DNA from: Proteiniclasticum sp043951855
Lineage (GTDB): Bacteria; Bacillota; Clostridia; Clostridiales; Clostridiaceae
Reading direction: 5' to 3'
NCBI RefSeq assembly: GCF_043951855.1
Contig: NZ_JBINJW010000002.1
Coordinates: 167,438-231,437 of the forward strand
Length of the DNA: 64,000 bases
Shown: one piece after another, positions 51,691 to 61,150 of the stretch
How the letters are laid out: each line of letters begins with the position of its first letter
Position numbering within the stretch: position 1 is the first letter of the stretch
The notes under the pieces: model-generated
Database searches by the model: none
Seen by the model: the letters and a program-made list of their open reading frames with translations, nothing else
Told to the model about the DNA's origin: nothing
Program-made: the position numbers and the translations under genes

Positions 51691-54600
51691 AGGTTCTCAA
51701 TAATTTCTACTACAAAGGATGCTGTCTTGCCATCTACTGATACTATGACGATCTGGCCTGTTACAGCTATGCTGCTGTCAAAGCCGGTAATGTTGTCCAT
51801 AGTGACAGCTTCTATCTTCTTCTCACCATTGTTGTAGGTTCCGGTCACTTCCAGTCCGGTCAGATCCAGTTCTTCTCCTACAAAGTAGCTCAGTTTAGAC
51901 GGCTGCTTCGTGATCTCGATGGAGTCCAGAAGGATGGTGATGATATCCACTGTGAAGGTGGCTGTCTTGCCATTAACGGTTACTGTAACAACCTGTCCTG
52001 TTTCTGCAATGCTGCTGTTGAATCCTGCGACGTTGTCCATAGTGATGGTCTCAACTTTTTTCTCACCATTATTATAGGTTCCAGTCACTTCCAGTCCTGT
52101 CAGATCCAATTCTTCCCCTGCGAAGTAGCTGAGTTTTTCTGGCATCTTCGTAATCTCGATGGACTCCAGCACGATAGCTATGATGTCCACTGTGAAGGTG
52201 GCTGTCTTGCCATCTACTGTTACTGTAACAACCTGTCCTGCTTCTGCCTGGCTGCTGTTGAATCCTGCGATGTTGTCCATGGTGATGGCTTCAACCTTCT
52301 TCTCGCCGTTGTTGTAGGTTCCAGTCACTTCCAGTCCATTCAGATCCAGTTCTTCTCCCACAAAGTAGCTCAGCTTGTCTGGCTGCTTTGTGATTTCGAT
52401 GGATTCCAGCACGATGGCTATGATATCTACTGTGAAAGTGGCTGTCTTGCCATCTACTGTTACTGTAACAACCTGACCTGTTTCTGCGTTGCTGCTGTCA
52501 AAGCCTGTGATGTTCTCCATGGTGATGGTTTCCATTCTCTGTTCACCGTTATTGTAAGTTCCGATCACTTCCAGTCCAGTAAGATCCAATTCTTCTCCTA
52601 CAAAGTAGTTCAGCTTGACTGACTGCTTCGTGATTTCGATGGATTCCAGCACGATGGCTATGATATCCACTGTGAAGGTGGCTGTCTTGCCGTTAACGGT
52701 TACTGTGACGATCTGTCCGGTTTCCGCCTGACTGCTGTTGAATCCGGTGATGTTGTCCATGGTGATCGCTTCAACCTTCTTATCTCCATTGTTGTAGGTT
52801 CCGGTCACTTCAATGCCGGTTAGATTCAGTTCCTCACCTACGAAATAGCTCAACGCTTCTGGCTGCTTCATGATCTCGATGGATTCCAGAACGATGGGTA
52901 TGATATCCACTGTGAAAGTGGCTGTCTTACCATCAATGGTTACTGTAACGACCTGTCCGGCTTCCGCCTGACTGCTGTTGAATCCGGTGATGTTGTCCAT
53001 CGTGATGGTTTCAACCTTCTTCTCACCATTATTATAGGTTCCAGTCACTTCCAGTCCAGTCAGATTCAGCTCTTCGCCTACAAAGTAGCTCAGCTTGGCT
53101 GGCTGCTTCGTGATCTCGATGGATTTCAGAACAATATCCATAATAGACACCATAAAGGTAACTGTCTTCCCCCTCACATTAACAGTAACAATCTGACCTG
53201 TTTCTGCTATATCACTTTTAAATCCTGTTATATTCAGCATGCTGATTGACTCAATTTTCTTCTCGCCATTGTTGTAGGTTCCCGTCACTTCCAGTCCAGT
53301 CAGATCCAGTTCTTCTCCTACAAAGTAGCTCAACTTAGCCGGCTGCTTTGTGATCTCGATGGAGTCCAGCAGGATCGCTATGATATCCACTGTGAAGGTT
53401 GCTGTCTTGCCATCTACTGTTACTGTAACGAGCTGATCTGCCTCAGCGTTGCTGCTGTTGAATCCGGTGATGTTGTCCAAAGTGATGGCTTCAACCACCT
53501 TCTCACCATTGTTGTAGGTTCCGGTCACTTCCAGTCCTGTCAGATCCAGTTCTTCACCTACAAAGTAGCTCAACTTAGCTGGCTGCTTCGTGATCTCGAT
53601 GGAGTCCAGCACGATGGCTGTGATGTCCACTGTGAAGGTGGCGGTCTTTCCGCCGACTGTCACTGTTATCATCTGATCCACTTCAGCGTTTCTGCTATTG
53701 AATCCGGTGATGTTGTCCATCGTAATGGTTTCAATTCTTCTCTCACCGTTGTTGTAGGATCCAATGACTTCCAGTCCGGTGAGATCCAGATCTTCACTTT
53801 CATAGTAACTCCGCTTTATCGGCGGTTTTGCAATTTCAATTTTTTCCAGCATGACCGGTATGATGTCCACGATGAAGGTCGCCGTTTTTCCATCGACAGT
53901 TACCGTTACAATCTGCCCTGCTTCTGCCTGAATGCTGTTGAATCCGGTAATATTTTCCAGTGTGACTGTTTCAATCTTTCTCTCCCCGTTGTTGTAGGTA
54001 CCTGTGACTTCTAGTCCAGTGAGATCAATCTCCTGTCCTACAACATAGGTTAGCTTATCCGGAATTGATGTAACTTCAATTGATTCCAACTCTTCAGCAA
54101 TAATATCCACTAGGAAAGTGATAACTTTATCCCCAATAGTTATTGTGACAACCTGCCCCTCAGCAGGAAGACTGCTATTGAAACCGGAAATCTGATCTTC
54201 CGTAATGACCATAAACTCTCTAGTTCCATCATCAAATACAGAAACCACTTCAATACCAGTCACATCAATACTCTGGCCTACCACATACTCTGTCTTATCT
54301 GGTGGAGATACAAGCACAACCTCAAGAAGCTCCCGCTCATTGGGATTAATCAGCTCATACATCTGAATATGCTCTTTTCCAAAGACATCAATCACTTTCA
54401 GTTCCAGAATTTTCTTGGATCCTACGAAATAGTCAGGAATTGAGAAAGTTCCATTATAATTATAGTCAACTTTCTCACCTTCAATGTATAGATCTCCTAT
54501 GGGTAAAGTGGCTCCTTTTAGAATGGGAAGAACCCTATTTTCACCTACAGTATTATCGCTGTATACTTCAATTGGTATACTCGGTATCGGTTGATCTGTT

Positions 54601-56111
54601 ACTGTAAGTTTCGAAACAGAATGAGTGCCTCCTCTGAAATTCATGGAACCCTGATAAACCGGGGTGGAGTATCCATAATATACTGCATTCGCAAATATTG
54701 AATTCACTGTGAGATTTCCATAAGAGACTACCGAACCTAGTATATAGAGGTTTCCGTTCATTTCAACATTGCCATCAATTGTAAGAATTGCATCAGGACC
54801 AACATAGATATCTGTATCAATAGTTCTATTCGTCCAAAAAGTATTCTCAGTTATATACATTGCTGTAATCTTATTAGGGAAGATTCCCGCTGGTAGCACT
54901 GAAAAATCTGCCGCACTGAAATCATGAGACAAACTATAATAAGCTGTTTGGTTCCCATTGTTATCATATGGTATGATCCATTCAACTTTCCAATCCCCAC
55001 TTTGTGTATTCTCCGTTACTTCCATCTCGAAGCTGTAATAACCATCTTCATCGGTAGTTTTTATGTATTCGGTCATACTATATCCTGTGAGCACATTTCT
55101 GACACTGATACTGACTTGATGTATTCCACTTCCAACATCACTAGCTTTTATTTTTACGCTTACCCAGTCTCCCGGAACCGCTTCTTTCTTATCAACACTT
55201 AATGTACTTAAGTCAATCACTGGAGAAGTTATGTCACTTGATTCGTTGATTACCTGGAAATCTGCCGCACTGAAATCATATGAACTACTATAATAAGCTG
55301 TCTTATTCCCGTTGTTGTCGTATACAACAATCCAATAAACCTTCCATAACCCACTTTGTGTATTTTCCGTTACTTCCATCCTGAAACTGTAATATCCGTC
55401 TTCATCGACAGTTTTTATGTATTCGGTGATGCTGTGATCTGTGAGTGTATTTTTGACACTGATGCTCACCTGATTTATACCAGTTCCAACATCACTTGCT
55501 TTTACTCTTACATTGACCATATCTCCAGGAACCGCTGTCTTCTGGCTCACTTCCAATGTACTCAAATCTGCGACTGGTGGGGTTATATCACTTGATTCAT
55601 TGATGATTTCGAAGTCTGACACACTGAAATCATATGAACTACTATAATAAGCTGTCTTATTCCCGTTATTATCGTATGCAACAATCCAATAAACCTTCCA
55701 TAAACCACTTTGAGTATTCTCCGTTACCTCCATCCTGAAGCTGTAATATCCATCTTCATCGGCTGTTTTTATGTATTCGGTGATGCTGTAATCTGTGAGT
55801 GCATTTTTGACACTGATACTCACCTGATTTATACCAGTTCCAACATCACTCGCTTTTACTCTTACAGTGACCACATCTCCAGGAACCGCTGTCTTCTGGC
55901 TCACTTCCAATGTACTCAAATCTGCGACTGGTGCTGTAATATCTGCAGCATCTGGTGTGACAACTTCTCTTGCGTCAACTTCTTCAGCAACAGTTTTCTC
56001 AATCTCATCCGCAGATACTTCTCTATATGAATACCCTCCATATAATGCCTGTACCATAATTAAGATTATTAAAATAAATGATACATTTCTCGACCATTTT
56101 TTCATATACAT
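50778..56111 (-). CDS. Giant secreted adhesin-like protein: three beta domains, eleven Big_3 and six ChW repeats
   Basis: A 1777-residue protein with AGGGGGAAAC before ATG 56111. A signal peptide ends near residue 35. Three near-identical repeats of about 115 residues (LSTLEVSQKTAVPGD ... EYIKTADEDGYYSF) come first, then a parallel-beta-like region (about 400-590). Eleven Big_3 Ig-like domains of 80 residues span about 594-1473 (consensus YFVGEELDLTGLEVTGTYNN and FNSSQAEAGQVVTVTV). Six ChW repeats form two triads. There is no LPxTG or SLH motif, so wall binding may depend on the ChW part. It is likely a long surface fibre. The C-terminal cassette is almost the same as in the gene at 60233. 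Confidence 0.9.
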   Translation of the reverse strand: MYMKKWSRNVSFILIILIMVQALYGGYSYREVSADEIEKTVAEEVDAREVVTPDAADITAPVADLSTLEVSQKTAVPGDVVTVRVKASDVGTGINQVSISVKNALTDYSITEYIKTADEDGYYSFRMEVTENTQSGLWKVYWIVAYDNNGNKTAYYSSSYDFSVSDFEIINESSDITPPVADLSTLEVSQKTAVPGDMVNVRVKASDVGTGINQVSISVKNTLTDHSITEYIKTVDEDGYYSFRMEVTENTQSGLWKVYWIVVYDNNGNKTAYYSSSYDFSAADFQVINESSDITSPVIDLSTLSVDKKEAVPGDWVSVKIKASDVGSGIHQVSISVRNVLTGYSMTEYIKTTDEDGYYSFEMEVTENTQSGDWKVEWIIPYDNNGNQTAYYSLSHDFSAADFSVLPAGIFPNKITAMYITENTFWTNRTIDTDIYVGPDAILTIDGNVEMNGNLYILGSVVSYGNLTVNSIFANAVYYGYSTPVYQGSMNFRGGTHSVSKLTVTDQPIPSIPIEVYSDNTVGENRVLPILKGATLPIGDLYIEGEKVDYNYNGTFSIPDYFVGSKKILELKVIDVFGKEHIQMYELINPNERELLEVVLVSPPDKTEYVVGQSIDVTGIEVVSVFDDGTREFMVITEDQISGFNSSLPAEGQVVTITIGDKVITFLVDIIAEELESIEVTSIPDKLTYVVGQEIDLTGLEVTGTYNNGERKIETVTLENITGFNSIQAEAGQIVTVTVDGKTATFIVDIIPVMLEKIEIAKPPIKRSYYESEDLDLTGLEVIGSYNNGERRIETITMDNITGFNSRNAEVDQMITVTVGGKTATFTVDITAIVLDSIEITKQPAKLSYFVGEELDLTGLEVTGTYNNGEKVVEAITLDNITGFNSSNAEADQLVTVTVDGKTATFTVDIIAILLDSIEITKQPAKLSYFVGEELDLTGLEVTGTYNNGEKKIESISMLNITGFKSDIAETGQIVTVNVRGKTVTFMVSIMDIVLKSIEITKQPAKLSYFVGEELNLTGLEVTGTYNNGEKKVETITMDNITGFNSSQAEAGQVVTVTIDGKTATFTVDIIPIVLESIEIMKQPEALSYFVGEELNLTGIEVTGTYNNGDKKVEAITMDNITGFNSSQAETGQIVTVTVNGKTATFTVDIIAIVLESIEITKQSVKLNYFVGEELDLTGLEVIGTYNNGEQRMETITMENITGFDSSNAETGQVVTVTVDGKTATFTVDIIAIVLESIEITKQPDKLSYFVGEELDLNGLEVTGTYNNGEKKVEAITMDNIAGFNSSQAEAGQVVTVTVDGKTATFTVDIIAIVLESIEITKMPEKLSYFAGEELDLTGLEVTGTYNNGEKKVETITMDNVAGFNSSIAETGQVVTVTVNGKTATFTVDIITILLDSIEITKQPSKLSYFVGEELDLTGLEVTGTYNNGEKKIEAVTMDNITGFDSSIAVTGQIVIVSVDGKTASFVVEIIENLSVSYRTHVQSYGWQDFVSDGMLSGTTGKAKRLEAIEIRTEGNENLGIKYSTHVEKIGWQNYVENGALSGTEGRALRLEAIKIELTGTDADRYDIYYRVHAEKFGWMGWAKNGQAAGTAGYAYRLEAIEISIVEKGENPYPVNVSAYRDKNTVENISYRTHVQSVGWQDFVSDGEMSGTEGRKLRLEGIEISLGDHLPTGSVEYSTHVQSIGWTDPVSDGAMSGTEGRALRLEAIRINLTGEMARQYDIYYRVHSEKIGWMGWARNGEDAGTSGYAYRLEGIEIMLVEKGANAPGSTLDHYRTR
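51690..54330 (-). repeat. 240-bp tandem repeats encoding Big_3 domains (eleven units)
   Basis: The period is exactly 240 bp (80 codons) over most of the tract; the two distal units (toward 54330) are more diverged. Such in-frame repeats can expand or shrink without breaking the gene. Confidence 0.9.
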
Positions 56112-56333
56112 GTTTCCCCCTAAATAAGTTGATGAATCTAGTGATTATGATAGTAAACCTAATTGAATTCAGTATATCAACAATGATGGTAGTGAACAAC
56201 ATAATTATGATGTTTCTGAAATATGAAAATCCATTATTCTATATTACTTTTATTAGTATTTCATATGGTGATTTCACCTATGTTGAATTTTGCTATGAAA
56301 GACAAATGTCAGATAGTTTTAATGGCAATTGAA
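56112..56333. other. Leader region of the 11-unit Ig/ChW gene
   Basis: A+T-rich, no gene. No convincing promoter was identified by eye. Confidence 0.4.
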
Positions 56334-56374
56334 AACAGAGAACAGAAACCTTTTTGGCTGATCTGTTCTCTGTT
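56334..56374 (-). terminator. Terminator after the amidase-ChW gene
   Basis: AACAGAGAACAG and CTGTTCTCTGTT form a perfect 12-base stem, followed on the minus strand by TTTTC. Confidence 0.7.
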
Positions 56375-56425
56375 GAATTAGATATATTGCTAATTAAGTA
56401 TACAGTTTATCAAGCACAGGAGGCT

Positions 56426-59400
56426 CTATTCCAGACCCAGTCCCTTCTTAACAGCCAATCTGAAATCATCCATACTCTTGTTGTGATATGGGAACCAGTG
56501 CGCGACATCCGCGCTGTAGCTTGCTACCCCCAGTTTCCCGCCTTCATTGTGGCTGATGATGTCATTGTGGTCGAAACTGTACATTCTAGCCAGTATTACT
56601 GACAGGTTCACTGTCTTATCCCATACATTTCTGAAGAACTCCGCATTTTTCACTGGATCATACCCGATCATTCTGCTGCCGCTGTAGCCATGACCTGCAG
56701 GTTCCACCATCTCGATGCCGATATGGGTATCATTGGCCTTTCCACCGGCATGCCATCCTCTGTGATTCCATGGCAGATACTGCCACACTTCCTTGTCATC
56801 CACAAAAGCATGTACTGCAGCCTGCCTGTTTATTTCTCCGGCATCATAGGACTTGTTCCACCTGTCGAACCACTGACCTGCCATGACGCCAGGTGATGCA
56901 GTGGAGTGCACCATGAGACCTTGAGGTATGATCTGCCTGTCCCTAGTATAGCAGTCGTTGCGGGTCATATATCTTGTCTTGATGTAGGCAGGGATCTTCA
57001 TGACATAGGATTCTGTAACATCTCCGGAGAAAACCTCCCCTTTGGGAACAAGCTTCACTTCTACAGCTTCAATCTGATAGTTGTAAAAAGCGGTTCCAGC
57101 CTTTTCTCCATTTTTAGCCCAGCTCAGCCACCCTAGTCTCTGAACATGCGCTCTGTAGTAGATGTCAAAGACTTCAGCTATATACCCCGAAAGATGCATG
57201 GAAACCTCTTCCAGTCTCCTTCCTTCCCCTGACGTTCCCACCAGAGTATCCTCTTCACTTTCCATCCAGCCGAGTCCTTTTACAAAGGCGCCAAGCTCAA
57301 TACTGCCGGAAGGCATATGTTCCCCTAATGTGAGTCCCAGTGCCTCCAGTCTTAAGCTCCGCCCCATGGTACCGATGATCTCACCGGTATTTTCCGAGTC
57401 CACCCAACCCACTTTCTGTATGTGGGCACGATAGGAGAAAGGAGCAGGTTCTGTAGTCGTCTTGAAATAACCTTCTGAAATGATATCAGCTTCAGAATCT
57501 TTCGGAAGGAGTTTCAGTTCCATGGCTTCAATACGAAGCCCCAGATGCAGGGTGCCTGCAGCAAATCCGTTTTTCGCCCAGCCCATCCAGCCGAGCTTCT
57601 GGACATGAATTCTGTAGTAGATATCATATTTGTCCTTCTGTTCTCCATGAAGTTCAAACTTCACCGATTCCAGGAGATTTGCATTCTTCAAGGTGAGGCC
57701 ATCACCAGACTTGCCTCTGACCCATCCATCTCCAGTCTTGTACCCCTCAAACTCTATGGTAAGTCCGGAGGAACCAAGCACTGCTGCGTCAAGATCTGTA
57801 AGTCCTAGTCTTTCTCCCACCGTGCCACTTGTCTCTTCCTGAAGAAGATACTGCTCTTCGCTATATCCCGAGGATGAGGATTTGTATAGAAGAATCGGAT
57901 TCCCCTCATTTCTTCTATAGGGCATTCGCATGGATTCAGGCTTACGCTCCTCTTTTCCCACAAGTTTCACTTCTATTGCCTCGATGAAAAGACCAAAAGA
58001 TTCAGTTCCTGCAGCTTCACCGTTTTTCGCCCAGCCTAGCCATTCAAGGTTCTGGACTTTCACACGGTAGTACACATCATACAGTTCAGAGACTGTACCA
58101 GAGAGGGCAATTGAAATGGCTTCCATTCTTTTCCCTTCACCCACTGTTCCACTAAGCAGTCCATCGCTGACTTCTTCCATCCAGCCATAGCTTTGCACAT
58201 GTGCACTGTAATGAATGCTTCCTTCAGGCAGCTGCTGACCCAAAGAAATCCTCATGCTTTCCATTCTCAGATTATCCAGCGTTCCACCCGTTTCCCCATC
58301 ATAGGCAGGATCCAGCCAGCCTCTTCTCTGTATATGTGTCTCATAGGACACCAGATGCTCTTTCCCGCTGCCGATATAGGAGATTCCTCCCTGAATTCCC
58401 TCAGTATCTCGCTCCGTCACTCTGATTTCCAGGTCCACCACATAGTCCCCTACTGATTCTGAGCCGGCTGCAAAGCCATTTTTCGTCCAGTCCATCCATC
58501 CACGCTGTGACATTCTGACCCGGTATAATATATCATACCTGTCCTTATCCTCTCCAGAGAGATAAACCTTCAGGGCTTTGAGTTTATCGTAAGCATCGCT
58601 TCCTCCTGCTGCCTCCCCATTTCCTGCATAACTCTGCCATCCCGAATTTTCATAGTAGGCACTATACCTGATGTCCAGTTTCTGATTGGTCGTGAGACCA
58701 ATTCTCAGATTCATAAAGGGTGAAGAAAGATCTTCCTCGTCGCTTCCTTCTTTCCATTCATTCATATCATTAAGATACTCGTAACCAATCTGGACGATCT
58801 CTCCATATACCATATAGGAATCATCATCCTGCCCTGGTGCTGGTTCACCTTTTTCTATCAGCCTGATCTCCATGGCTTCCATCTGATAGCCGAACCCTTC
58901 TGTCCCTGCCTTTTCACCATTTTTCGCCCAGCCAAGCCAGCCAACTTTACTTGAGTGCACACGATAATAAAGATCAAAAGCCTCTTTGCCTTCTCCCGTT
59001 AGTTCCAAGGAAACTGCTTCAATCGCTCTTCCCTGACCTGTGGTACCATTGACACTTCCGTCTGAACCGTATTCCTGCCATCCCAGACCATTGACGAGCG
59101 TCGTATATCGCACACCCAGATCAAGCTCTGATTCTATATTGACCTCGATGGCTTCCACTCTTTTCCTTTCACCTACGGTGCCGCTTACGATTCCATTTTC
59201 CACATAGTTCTGCCACCCGATACTTTGCACATGAGTTCTGTAGGTGACTACAGCTTCCTCCAGGACTGGCCTTTCTTCCACTACGGGTGTTTCGTCGTCA
59301 ACGACTTCGCCAGTATGGACTGTATCACGCTCAGATTTCTCTTCTTCCTCTGGCACAATACCATCCTCCGCCACTTCCAGGTACGGAAACAGTCTCTCTT

Positions 59401-59809
59401 CAGAAGATATCATGATCGTCTCCTCACCAGTGATCTCATGCTCGTTGGAGAGGAACTGAAACACACTCTCATACACATAGATATTTTCAGATTCTCTGAA
59501 CTCCTCATTCAGAACACGAAATACATGATCCACGATTTCGTGTTTTTGTCCCAGGTCATTGAAGTCGATGAAATTGAATCTGTATTCTCCGTTTGCATCT
59601 GATGAAATGACATCTTCCAGCCTTTCAAACTCATCAGATGGAACATACAAAGAATATTCATCGCCATCTGTCCTGACAGCGTATCTGGATTCCTGGCCTT
59701 CCTGAACGGATAAATCCTCAGGTTGCGTCGTTGCACTACTTTTTTCAGTAGTGACACCTAAGCTGAAAGATAAAATGAAACACAATAAAAAGGATATGGC
59801 TTTATTCAT
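56426..59809 (-). CDS. Secreted N-acetylmuramoyl-L-alanine amidase (PGRP type) with about fifteen ChW repeats
   Basis: A 1127-residue protein; GAGGAG precedes ATG 59809. A signal peptide is followed by an N-terminal region without a known domain (to about 185). Then come ChW repeats to about residue 935: five triads, of which a few members are badly degenerate (around 330-350 and two near 660-710). The C-terminal 180 residues are an Amidase_2 domain: LMVHSTASPGV (zinc His), AAVHAFVDDKEVWQYLPWNHRGWHAG, IGIEMVEPAG, SHNEGG and SADVAHWFP. It would cleave the bond between muramic acid and L-Ala in peptidoglycan, so it is an autolysin or wall remodeller. Confidence 0.92.
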   Translation of the reverse strand: MNKAISFLLCFILSFSLGVTTEKSSATTQPEDLSVQEGQESRYAVRTDGDEYSLYVPSDEFERLEDVISSDANGEYRFNFIDFNDLGQKHEIVDHVFRVLNEEFRESENIYVYESVFQFLSNEHEITGEETIMISSEERLFPYLEVAEDGIVPEEEEKSERDTVHTGEVVDDETPVVEERPVLEEAVVTYRTHVQSIGWQNYVENGIVSGTVGERKRVEAIEVNIESELDLGVRYTTLVNGLGWQEYGSDGSVNGTTGQGRAIEAVSLELTGEGKEAFDLYYRVHSSKVGWLGWAKNGEKAGTEGFGYQMEAMEIRLIEKGEPAPGQDDDSYMVYGEIVQIGYEYLNDMNEWKEGSDEEDLSSPFMNLRIGLTTNQKLDIRYSAYYENSGWQSYAGNGEAAGGSDAYDKLKALKVYLSGEDKDRYDILYRVRMSQRGWMDWTKNGFAAGSESVGDYVVDLEIRVTERDTEGIQGGISYIGSGKEHLVSYETHIQRRGWLDPAYDGETGGTLDNLRMESMRISLGQQLPEGSIHYSAHVQSYGWMEEVSDGLLSGTVGEGKRMEAISIALSGTVSELYDVYYRVKVQNLEWLGWAKNGEAAGTESFGLFIEAIEVKLVGKEERKPESMRMPYRRNEGNPILLYKSSSSGYSEEQYLLQEETSGTVGERLGLTDLDAAVLGSSGLTIEFEGYKTGDGWVRGKSGDGLTLKNANLLESVKFELHGEQKDKYDIYYRIHVQKLGWMGWAKNGFAAGTLHLGLRIEAMELKLLPKDSEADIISEGYFKTTTEPAPFSYRAHIQKVGWVDSENTGEIIGTMGRSLRLEALGLTLGEHMPSGSIELGAFVKGLGWMESEEDTLVGTSGEGRRLEEVSMHLSGYIAEVFDIYYRAHVQRLGWLSWAKNGEKAGTAFYNYQIEAVEVKLVPKGEVFSGDVTESYVMKIPAYIKTRYMTRNDCYTRDRQIIPQGLMVHSTASPGVMAGQWFDRWNKSYDAGEINRQAAVHAFVDDKEVWQYLPWNHRGWHAGGKANDTHIGIEMVEPAGHGYSGSRMIGYDPVKNAEFFRNVWDKTVNLSVILARMYSFDHNDIISHNEGGKLGVASYSADVAHWFPYHNKSMDDFRLAVKKGLGLE

Positions 59810-60171
59810 AAACAGTTTCTCCTCTTGTAATAAATATAGTCGTCAAGTGTTATTTTAACCCATCATATAGTTTTAAAAAAGTTATTCTAATAATTTCACA
59901 ATCGTATTTTCTGAAAGCTTCACTAATCCATAGCAATTTGAATACTTTCCTCATACGGTTATAGGCATGTACATATGGATTTTTCTAGCGCTAAAAGACC
60001 CATGAAACCAATCCACTTTGAATCGAACGTAATGATTCAATTGTATTTTCTAATTCTTTCGCGCAAATAATAGTATCACTTTCCTTTAGAAGCAAAAAGA
60101 TCCGGTATACCTTTAGTCGCAAGAAATGAACCTGATTTAATCTGGTACTATTATTATGATAAAATTTTATG
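59810..60171. other. Intergenic stretch, no gene seen
   Basis: A+T-rich leader of the amidase gene. A TTGACG element occurs at about 59840 on the minus strand without a matching -10. No other structure was found. Confidence 0.4.
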
Positions 60172-60209
60172 AAAAAAAGCGATTACAGCATCATTTCTAC
60201 TGTAATCAC
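60172..60209 (-). terminator. Terminator after the nine-unit Ig/ChW gene
   Basis: On the minus strand GTGATTACAG and CTGTAATCGC form a ten-base stem with one wobble, followed by seven T. Its stem resembles that of the terminator at 50723-50754, as if duplicated with the cassette. Confidence 0.8.
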
Positions 60210-60232
60210 TTTTCTTACTTAATTGTTATTAG

Positions 60233-61150
60233 CTATCTGGTTCTGTAATGATCCAGTGTCGGTCCAGGTGCATTTGCACCTTTTTCAACCAGCATGATCT
60301 CAATGCCTTCCAGTCTGTAGGCATATCCGGATGTGCCGGCGTCTTCGCCGTTCCTGGCCCATCCCATCCATCCGATCTTCTCTGAATGGACTCTATAGTA
60401 GATATCGTACTGTCTGGATATTTCACCCGTCAGATTGATGCGTATCGCTTCCAGTCTTAGCGCTCTGCCTTCCGTTCCGCTCATGGCACCATCTCTTACA
60501 GGATCAGTCCAGCCGATGCTCTGCACATGGGTGCTGTATTCCACAGATCCGCTTGGCAGGTGGTCTCCGAGACTGATTTCAATGCCTTCCAGCCTCAGTT
60601 TTTGTCCTTCGGTTCCACTCATTTCTCCATCCGATACAAAGTCCTGCCAGCCTACAGACTGCACATGGGTTCTGTAAGAGATGTTCTCAACAGTATTCTT
60701 GTCTCTGTAGGCACTTACATTGACTGGATAAGGATTTTCCCCCTTCTCCACGATACTGATTTCAATCGCCTCCAGTCGGTAAGCATATCCTGCTGTTCCT
60801 GCAGCCTGACCGTTCTTGGCCCAGCCCATCCAGCCGAACTTTTCCGCATGAACACGATAATAGATGTCATATCGGTCCGCATCTGTTCCTGTCAGCTCAA
60901 TCTTGATGGCTTCCAGTCTCAATGCTCTGCCTTCAGTTCCACTGAGTGCTCCATTCTCGACATAGTTCTGCCATCCGATTTTCTCCACATGTGTAGAGTA
61001 CTTGATCCCAAGATTTTCATTGCCCTCGGTTCTGATCTCAATGGCTTCCAGCCTTTTAGCCTTTCCTGTTGTTCCGCTCAGCATTCCGTCAGACACGAAA
61101 TCCTGCCAGCCGTATGACTGCACATGGGTCCTGTAGAGAACACTCAGCTT
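60233..61150 (-). repeat. ChW cassette, copy 2 (nearly identical to 50778-51690)
   Basis: Six ChW repeats, two triads, ending in the conserved DHYRTR tail. Examples of differences from copy 1 are GPT for GST in the tail and EGQ for EGR in the fourth repeat. Confidence 0.9.

Noticed and set aside
50947..51837. Plus-strand frames opposite the ChW and Ig repeats (also 60435-63304)
   Set aside because: Composition mirrors the real minus-strand genes; no ribosome sites or recognisable domains.
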